From Strigamia acuminata (lineage: Eukaryota > Arthropoda > Chilopoda > Geophilomorpha > Linotaeniidae), in NCBI GenBank assembly GCA_949358305.1, contig OX442318.1, positions 3,024,501-3,088,500 on the forward strand: a stretch of 64,000 bases of DNA. Direction: 5' to 3'. This document shows positions 30,324 through 40,600 of the stretch, in pieces. The notes below the pieces were generated by a model. The model was not told the DNA's origin and ran no database searches. It saw only the letters and a list, made by a program, of their open reading frames with translations. A program made the position numbers and the translations under genes. Positions within the stretch are counted from its first letter, which is position 1; each line of letters opens with the position of its first letter.

Positions 30324-33300
30324 TGCCAATTAATTTTCCCCTCAATAAACATGAACCCTGACTCATCAACTTTCCAGAAACAAAACAAACCCATAAAAGC
30401 AAACCTAAAATCAATTTCTCCCAACCCAAGCCCTCAATCATTAATTTACTCACTTCTGATGACCTAATCACCATTTATGATGCAGTTGCAAGATATGCTA
30501 AATTTAACCTACATTTTAAACACATTCCTCATCCATTTGTATCACTAATGACAACCTTTTCAAGGAAAAATAATGTACACATTTTTTTTTCTTGACAAAT
30601 GTGTACACATGTTGGCAAATAAATGATTGGCCAATAAAATTCCACTTTTGCACACACAAAATGGCGAAAACGATTTTTTTGTAATTTTATTACAAGATTT
30701 CAGACTTGAATTCTCCACCCATTGCCAGTTAAAGTTTTGTTTATTGGTCTCGGCTTGATTTTAATCAGCTTAGGAGTGATTCAGCAATATTCCACTAGAT
30801 GGAGTTGTGTTGGGGAGGAAAACTGTCAGTGGATGAGATGAAAAATTGTTTGGAGGAGAATGGAATGTAATTGTTGAGTAATGTTATTGAGAAATTGAGG
30901 TTGGGTTTTTTTAATCTGGGTAGTGAAAGTTGAAATGTCTGGTTTTGGTGGGTTTTGGAATGTGTTTTGTTGTGTTGGGGGATGGAAAGTGGTGGGTGGG
31001 AATTTGGTTTGGGTTTTCAAGATAGTTGAGATTTTTGTTAGGTTTTTTTAGGAATGAATTTGATGGGGTTTTTTTTTATGAATTTTAACAGTGTTTGACT
31101 AAATCTTAATAAGTTTTAGAATTTTAGAGAAATTTGATAAAGATTTTGAAAATTTTTGAAAATTTTTAGGGAAACTTTAGGGAAATTTTGAGAAATTTTT
31201 AATATTTTGAGAAATTTTTAATATTTTGAGAAATTTTTAATATTTTGAGAAGTTTTAAATATTTTAAGAAATTTTAAATATTTTAAGAAATTTTAAATAT
31301 TTTGAAGTTTTTAATATTTTGAGAAATTTTAAATATTTTGAGAAATTTTAAATATTTTGAGAAATTTTAAATATTTTGAAAAGTTTTAATATTTTGAAAT
31401 TTTTTTAATGTTTAAGATAAATTTGAGAAATTCATAGCAATTTTAGACAAATTTCAGAAGTTTGTAGCAATTTTAGACAAATTTCAGAAGTTTGTAGCAA
31501 TTTTAGACAAATTTGAGAGGTATAAAGCAATTTTATACAAATTTGAGAGGTTTATAACAATTTTAGATAAATTTCAGAAACTTATTGCAATTTTAGACAA
31601 ATTTCAAAAATTTATATCAATTTTAGACAAATTTCAGAAATTTATATCAATTTTAGACAAATTTCAGAAATTTATATCAATTTTAGACAAATTTCAGAAA
31701 TTTATATCAATTTTAGACAAATTTCAGACATTTATATCAATTTTAGACAAATTTCAGAAATTTATATCAATTTTAGACAAATTTCAGAAATTTATATCAA
31801 TTTTAGACAAATTTCAGAAATTTAAATCAATTACAGACAAATTTCAGAAATTTAAATCAATTTTAGACAAATTTCAGAAATTTATATCAATTTTAGACAA
31901 ATTTCAGATATTTATAGCAATTTTAGACAAATTTCAGAAATTTATATCAATTTTAGACAAATTTCAGATATTTATAGCAATTTTAAACAAATTTCAGAGA
32001 TTTATAGCAATTTTAGACATATTTCAGAGATTTATAGCAATTTTAGACAAATTTCAAAAATTTATAGCAATTTTCCTCTCTCTTCTCCCTTTTTCACATT
32101 TTCACATTCTCTTACCTCTTTCTGGATGAAATATCCTCCTCAAATTACTGAGTGCATCTTTAAACGCTTTAACATCCTGAGTCAAGGCTAAAATGTCTTC
32201 ATGTCCCACATGGGACCCTTGGGGAGGATCACTGGATCCATCACTGCTTACACTATTCAGTGATAAACTCCTTGAACTCATAGTTTGACTTTGTCTAGAA
32301 GGAGCTTTTGGTGGATCCACTTCCATTTTGTCACAGTTGGAGATGTCAGAATGAGATTGCTAAAAATAGAACAAAAAACCAACAAATTACTCAAATTACA
32401 ATCCCAAACATTTCTTACAACAAAATGCAACAATAACAATCCCACATTTTAAATCAAATCATAACAATCAATACAAACCCAACAAAGTCACTCAACCCAC
32501 TAATTTTATTTCTATTTTTTAATTTTTGCTTGCTTGCTCCTCCCATGGGTCAGACACCTTGGAAATAAAAAGATGCAACTTTTATTTTTTAATTTTTTTT
32601 AATTTTTAAAATTTTAAAAAATAAAAAAAATTATAATAAAATTAAAAAATATATATATTTTTTTTTTTGGGGGGGGGGCAAGGGGGGGTTTGTTAATTTG
32701 ACATGTGTTCAACCCTTTCAGTTGTTGGTCGAGTGAACGTTGACACCTGACACAAGTTGTAAATCAAATGGCAAAGAACCAAATTCAGGTTCTAAATTGG
32801 GGCCAATTTCCCTTAAGTAAAATGTTAGTGAACTGTAAACATGCTCATTGCAAACTAATCATTAGTCCTAAATTTATATTGAAAAATAAAAAAAATAAAA
32901 AATAAAAAATAAAAAAAAATCCTTCAAATTTCCAAATAAATTATCATGAATCAGCTGCCATTTCCACACAAACATTGACCTTGTCTAAAATTAGGCCTAA
33001 AATACAAGAAAACAACAGAAAACCTAAATTTAACCTAAACCCAACCAAAACAAATGCTTTGAAATCACATTTCCACACCAAAAACCACAAAATACCAACA
33101 AAAACAATAGAAAAACCTCTTCCCAAAAACTAGGCCTAAAAAGCACATTTATAACCCTAAACACAGTTCATGGTTTCTTTTGCCAGACTGTGTGCCTCAA
33201 GCCACCACAAATAGCTTGTCCTATAGCTAAATATAAGCCAAACTGTCTCTCAACTGCACCCACTTGAAACCAACAGAAAAGCTGAAAAAATCTCACATTT

Positions 33301-36300
33301 CCAAGCTGACAAATCAATTGACAGAAACACAAAACTATCTCAATTCTGGAATGACTTTTTTCCTCAAATTCCATTCATTGCAATGAAATAAATCTTGAGC
33401 TCCAATCAAGAGCAAACTTGTCAGTGCTGAGAACAAATCAAACAAATCAATCATTCTTATCACAAACTTGCATCAGCAAAGGTCAATGGTCAAAGGTCAA
33501 TATCTTACCAACCAATCCTGTCCCCCCTTCTATTTCAAACAAGAAATTATCCAGGGGACCAGTCAAACAACCTCTGAAAACACTTCTTCATCAAACCATC
33601 TCACAGGACCCACTAGTCACTGCTGATAACACGAGCACAGTTTATTTTTGTTCAACTTTCAATCCATGATGTCATCTTGTTACCATTCTTTCCACTTGCA
33701 TGTGCCAAAAACAGCTACATTATTGTTTAAAACTCACACAAGGTGTCACTATTTCACAGCAAATATACTTGATTCAAAATTCAAATTAAAACATACTTGT
33801 AACCCGCCTATATTAAAACTGGCAACCATATTCAGGCACAGAAAGCCGCCAAAGTTCTTCGCACGGCGAATACTCTAGAACAGGGGTCGGCAAGTAATTT
33901 TAAGTGGGGTCCGGATACTATTGAAAATTTTTATCGAGGTCCAGAAAAAAAACACTTAAAAACCTTACTAAAAACCTAAGAAAACGAAAAAAACACTTAA
34001 AAACCAAATAAACCTAACCTAACCTAACCGCGGTCCGCCTGTTGCCGACCGCTGCTCTAGAACTAGCTCTCCGTCTAAGTGCCCTCAAAGTTCTGCGCAA
34101 AGCAAAAACTTTTGAACTGGTCTTGTGTGTAAGGGCCCCATATATGTTGCAGTTTAGGACCCCCAATAACTAAATCTGGCCCAGCCATATTTGTATTTCT
34201 ATGCAGCAGCCGTATTGTATTTGTTGGGACTTACGGATGGTCAAGTTCGTCACTGACCGCCAGGGAAGAAATTATCGCGGCGTTAGAGACTTTTCTTCTA
34301 GCAGCCATATTGTATTGTTAGAGACTTTTCTTCTAGCAGCCATATTGTATTGTTAGAGACTTTTCTTCTAGCAGCCATATTGTATTGTTAGAGACTTTTC
34401 TTCTAGCAGCCATATTGTATTGTTAGAGACTTTTCTTCTAGCAGCCATATTGTATTGTTAGAGACTTTTCTTCTAGCAGCCATATTGTATTGTTAGAGAC
34501 TTTTCTTCTAGCAGTCATATTGTATTGTTAGAGACTTTTCTTCTAGCAGCCATATTGTATTGTTAGACACTTTTCTTCTAGCAGCCATATTGTATTGTTA
34601 GACACTTTTCTTCTAGCAGCCATATTGTATTGTTAGAGACTATTCTTCTAGCAGCCACATTGCTTTAGACTTTTTATTTACTTAATATTTTATTCCCACA
34701 AATCAATTAGTAGAGGCAAAGGCTTGTAGTGAGGCTTACGGCTTTCGGTAACTTTCGGTAACTTTCGGTAACTCCGAAATCAGGGTCAGGCTTCAACATG
34801 GTTTTTATTATTCCCTGAAAAAGATTATTATATACCAATTGGTGAGGGGAAGTCAGACAACTTATCAATCTGTGCACCTCCTCCTGTGATTACAAGTGCA
34901 CACTTGAACTCAAGTAACTTTTTATTTCCACATTTGCAAACCAAGATTTTACCATGCTGATTACCAGTCATGCCCCAGTTATCCAACAAGTTCAGGTAAA
35001 TGTCAGTGGTGCTCTCTACTTTTTTATTCAAATTCCTAGCAATCACAAAGAAAATCTCTAATTTTCCCATGCACAAAAAAACAAATTCACATGCATTTAA
35101 GATGTGATTGAAAACTCAAGGTCAGAATCTCCTATTGAACTACATAGTGTATTAAACCCGATACTGCAATACTCTTTCCGCCCACTTACCATTTGCCCCT
35201 ACATTTCCTCACATACAAAGACCACAAAGCGTGAAAAACAGCAACAAAGCAAAGGATAACAATTGAATTATGGGCTTTAATAAATCATATATTGCAAAAT
35301 ATCATCCCAAAAACAGCAAAGCTCTGGAGAAACGTCCAAAAAGCCGAAAGCCAAAAGTGGACACCAGGGCTTGATTAAGACCTTTATTTATTTATTTATT
35401 TATTTAATCGCACTCCAAAGGAGTAAAAAGAAATGAGATACAAGTGAGGAACAATAATTATTGAACAGATAATAAATGACGATGTAGGCGCCGATGGAAG
35501 TGACGGCAATGAGACACACACATGGCGGAAGAACAGTCAAGGGCGGAAGGGGTCCTGAACATCAAAATCCGCCGCTCGGATTTGATGAAACTTAGTTTGG
35601 GGGTTTCTACCATGGATCCTGACAGTTTCCAAACTTTCAGACACCTAGCTCTTGCGGTATTCAAGTTACGATAACTTTATCACACAGAAAGTCCATGCCG
35701 AGCGGAATTTAAATTCGATGAAACGACCCCCGTTTTCCCACATTTCAAAAAATGAGAAAAAATTAGAATTTGATGAAACGGGATTCGATGACTTGATATT
35801 CTGCGTTTGGCGGACACAGAGATCAGCACTGAGGTCAAGCTATTGGAACCCGTTAACGGTAGTCAAACTACGGTCTTCTGCTTGTCGGCAGTAGTGGATC
35901 TTCCACTTGGAGGAAGAAACAACCCATTCGAGAAGTGATGTCGAAGAAATGATCATCTGAGAAACAATTTCAAAGAACTGAACCAACTTTCCCCCAAAGC
36001 GCTACCTGATGTTGAGGCCAACCGGGCCAAACCCTCCCTGGCTTTACCGAAGCCTTAGGCATCCGCTTCTTGCATCTAAGCGGTGATCCACCACTGCTTG
36101 CCGGACAGGGGCACTAACTGCGTAATTCAGTCCTGTCGGCTTCCTGCAATTCTTCTCACTTCCTATTTTAAACTTGAACAAAGAGCTCCATGGATGTGCC
36201 TCTTCGAAGCCTTTTTCACAATGACCAGGCACCCTGCCAACATGAACATCCTGATGAACTTGAAAGGAATGACCAATTCATTATGGTTGCATCCTTCAAA

Positions 36301-36594
36301 CAATCCATTAAAATATTCCAGATTTTAGCCCTCCACAAAGGCAAAACAAAACTGTTAGACCTTAACGACTTCCAACTTATTGCTTCCATGGGAGATCTGC
36401 TGTTGGCACCCGGTATCTTGATGCTGAACTCAAACTCCGCTTATAGCGATAACTCCAGGAGCTTTCTTCTCCAGAAGTGCAGGCATCCGCAAACTCAGTA
36501 GGGAACTTGCCCCACTGCATGAACAACTCTGTTAGAAGTGTTGGCCGAACTTCGCCATCATTTATTAAAGCTCGAGTTCCATAATCATTATTAC

Positions 36595-36637
<43 letters not shown>

Positions 36638-37590
36638 TATTGTTTACACTCCGACGGAGTAAGGTAGATACAAGGTAATTGTAGTTCCACCAATGAAATG
36701 CAATCGTCAAGATTAGTTGACCGAAGTGACGAAGTGACAAATTGAACCGCCCACAATTCAAAGGACACCTGTACAGTCGAACCTCGTTATAACGAATTGT
36801 TTTCAGTTTCCAGTAGACTTGTGCGAAAATTTTGAAAGTGTCTTGGTTTGGTTTAAAATTCTTGTTTGAAAATTTTAATTCTAACGTTGGTTGGTCATCC
36901 ATAGAAGACCATGTTAAAAAAGTTTGACATAACGAATTTTGATATAACGAATTACTCGTCTAGAAACACCAAAAACCACATAAAAAGAAACTTTGAATGT
37001 CCATTGTCACAACCGATGTTCCACATACGACACACAATGTCACCAATTGTCAAGAATGTCTATTATTACCAATTTTTTTTCCAATTTTCCTTGTGAAATA
37101 TGAAATCCAGGTCAAACTAACAAAAACAAAACATCCTTCCTTTTCACACCCAAATGAGAAAGACAACAAATTGTCATTCTCTTTCCTGTTTCAGTCCTAC
37201 CTTTGGACTTTCAAATTACATCATTTCAGCCCATTGTTTAAGTTTTGTGACTTAACCACGAGTCAAAGGTTGTCAATTGTTCCCTTTTCTAGGTTCCCAG
37301 ACTTGTCAATGAGCCACTTTGCAATGCCAATTGTTTCAAAAATCCCAAAATGTGCTGATATTTGATACTTAGCCACCCTTTAATCACTATTTTCAAACAA
37401 ACACCATGAGGAACAGGAAATGCACTTTACTGCTTGAAAACAGGAAGTGAGTCAAAACCAACAAAAGAATTTCAAAATAATAACTCATTTTCCATATTTC
37501 CCACACCCTAATCCTAAATAAAATGGAAATAACTCATCAAATGACACCAATCCCAATATATTTCATGAAAAATCCCAAAAAGAAAGTAAT

Positions 37591-37625
<35 letters not shown>

Positions 37626-40600
37626 TTGCAAAAAGAAAATAAACACTTCCCCATTCCTTTTGCTTGTTTTTTTCCCCCTCTCTTTTCCCAATTTACTTTT
37701 ATCCCACCCCCTGGAGACAAGTTTTGTAAGATATGAGGAACTAAGTTAAGAGAGGGTGAGGTCAAGATCCTGATGTAACCAGGAGTTTATTACCTTTATG
37801 TATTGTATAAAGGTAAAGTTTATATATTTTTGTTCGTTTTTTCTCTCGGAGACTTCAACAACCCTTTACAATGCCCTTGAATAGGGCGTAGGCCAAGGAC
37901 GGATAACCTTGAGGGAAAAAAATTTGAAAGAGAGAAAAATGGCGGCACCTAAGATGTGTTTTGAATAGTAATTGGGTAGGACGGGTTGGAAACCAGATTC
38001 CATTTCCAAATGCAATATAGTAAATAGCATTCTTTGAAAGAAATGAAATTGATGACTTTGGTGGATTTGCTTCGGGTTTTGGATTCTTTGGTCTGGATTG
38101 ATTGGCCGGAACCGAAAGACGAAAGATCCGTAACTTGAGACATTTTGAGAAAAATTTGAGAAAAATTTGAGAGAAATTTGAGAAAATTTTGAGAAAAATT
38201 TGAGAAAAATTTGAGAAAAATTTGAGAAAATTTTGAGAAATTTTTGAGAAATTTTTGAGAAAAATTTGAGAAATTTTTGAAAAATTTTTGAGAAATTTTT
38301 GATAAAAATTTTGAAAAATTTTAAAAAAAAAATTGCAAAATGTTAGAAAAAATTTTTGAGAAATTTTAACAAATTTCAACAAATTTTCAACAAATTTTCA
38401 ACAAATCTAAGAAATTTTTCTTGAAAAGTCTCCAAATCTAGAAAAACTTTTTAAGATCCCGAAACCCCGCTGAACATCATATTTATAATCATCCGGCAGC
38501 CATTACTACATAGCATATCCTTTTTTGGTTATAATAAAGATATGAGAAAGCAAATTAATACCATGACCCTGATCACAAAACCTATGGAATGTCACTTTAT
38601 AAATTATGATTTCCTCCACAAGTACCCAACTTACAAGACCCTTTCATCCTAATCTTCCAACCGCGATAACCTTCCCGCTAAACCTTCCCGCTTCCATCTC
38701 CTTCCAAAAACCCTCACCACAAACTCACCAGGGAAAGGGAGTGGCATTTAATAATGATCAAAAATTCAAGACCTCTGCATCATTCATTGCAAATCTACCA
38801 CAAACAGGAAATAAGAGAAATTTACAAATGTCGAAGGCCGCTCTTGAACTAGGACTTGAATTGAGCCACAGACCTCCATAATGGCAGGCAGTTGCTCTAA
38901 TAACGATGATATGTTCACCAGCCAGTCATGACCTCAAAGCCAAGGTGCCTGTCCGGAGTATCGAGATCCAACGAGACACCACAAAATCATCGTTCCAGGA
39001 CGTCAACGCTACCGTCGAGCCTCGTTATAACGAATCGCAAGGAACCCGAGAAATCGGTTAGCTATAACAAAAGTTTGTTATATCAAAAATCTTTAACGTG
39101 GTGTTCTACGGCCAACCAACCAACCAAGCCATTTTTAACTACCGTATTTTACCGATTAAGAGTCGCCCTCGAATTGTGATTCCCCATCACTTCTTCGAAT
39201 TTTGTTTATTCAAATTTTCGAATATTTCGGTCATTTCTTCGACAGTCATTACTTCGAAAAGCAAATTTAAACTCCCTTTGATACAGTTCCGTTTCTCCCA
39301 CACTCAGTTCTCGAATGGCTCAGTTCTTCAAAATTCACTTCTTCGAATGGCACAAAGAAAACCGTATTTCTCCAAAAGTACGATATTTTCACTTTTCAGC
39401 ACATCCAACGTCCACCGCAAAGCCTGCAAGAGTTCGATGTTTCTAATTTCAATGGAAACTTTAGACACATAGGCCAGAATAAAAACCTTTTGCTTCAAGT
39501 CTAGTCAATCTATCTCTGGCACTGGGATATTTAGTTGACGTTCCGCTAGCAGAACTACTAACGACATACCTAATGTGGTTATTCCGTAGTTTGGCCATGC
39601 GTTGTCAACTTCGTCTTCCAAAATCGATCAAATTCGCGATAGCGTCCCCTAGACCAGAGCTTCTTAAACTTTTTCCACTTGCTACCCCTTTTTGCCTGAG
39701 AAATTTGTACGCGAACCCGGATATATAAGTACATACAGTCGTGGACAAAAAAAACTTTCCTTCAGTTTAGCTGTTTTAAGTTTATCCATCATTATTTGCC
39801 CGGTCTATCTTTTAATACTGTCGCTAGGGCAAGACGACAGACCCGTTCAAGATTGATGTCATTGAATCGCAATGGATTTTTATGCTACCTGGTAGATAAA
39901 ATTAAAACCGCTAAACTGACATTTTTGACCCCCAAATTCAGTTGCACGACCCCACACAAGGCCCTGCCCTAGACAAATCTGCTTCTGTGTTCAAATGATT
40001 GATCAGCTCTGACATACCTAAACACCTGCAAATCTCCTTTCGCTTAACCCATTCAATCTTCGCTGACCATGGCATCATTTCAGGTGGAAAAACAACTCTT
40101 CTTTCAGTGAAGGAGAAGGCCTAGCACAAAAAAAACCTAAACAACACCACAGACCATTGGCACAACATGTCCATTTTGCAGACATTCAACCTGGTTGTTG
40201 GCCTTGATGGAAAGTGGATTCTTCAAAGGGCACAGCTTCAGCACTTGATACCCCCAGCCAAGGCTTTCCAGAGCAGTCAGACACTTTGACTTGCATATAG
40301 ATAGAGCTCTAATCCCAGGGTAAACAACACCATCTCCACTTTATATTATTGTTGACCTTCCCCTGGACAATTGGCATCAAAAAACAGATTTCTTCCACCC
40401 ACACCTCCCCAAAAACGAATTTCCAAATTAAAAAAAGCCGCTATCAGTTGGTTTCAGCCCTTTCGGAGCCTCCGGTGATGCAACATGACAGGTATGCTGG
40501 TTATGCCCAAGTTCTAGACTTGCATAATATTGCTCTAACTGTTTGTGCAACCCTCTAATTATCCTGGGTGGGTCACATTATCAAGGTGGAAATAAAAATC

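Noticed and set aside
31430-32080. Regular 30-bp repeats that superficially resemble a CRISPR array
   Set aside because: The units are directly head to tail with no unique spacers, the sequence is eukaryotic intron, and no cas genes are present. It is a minisatellite.
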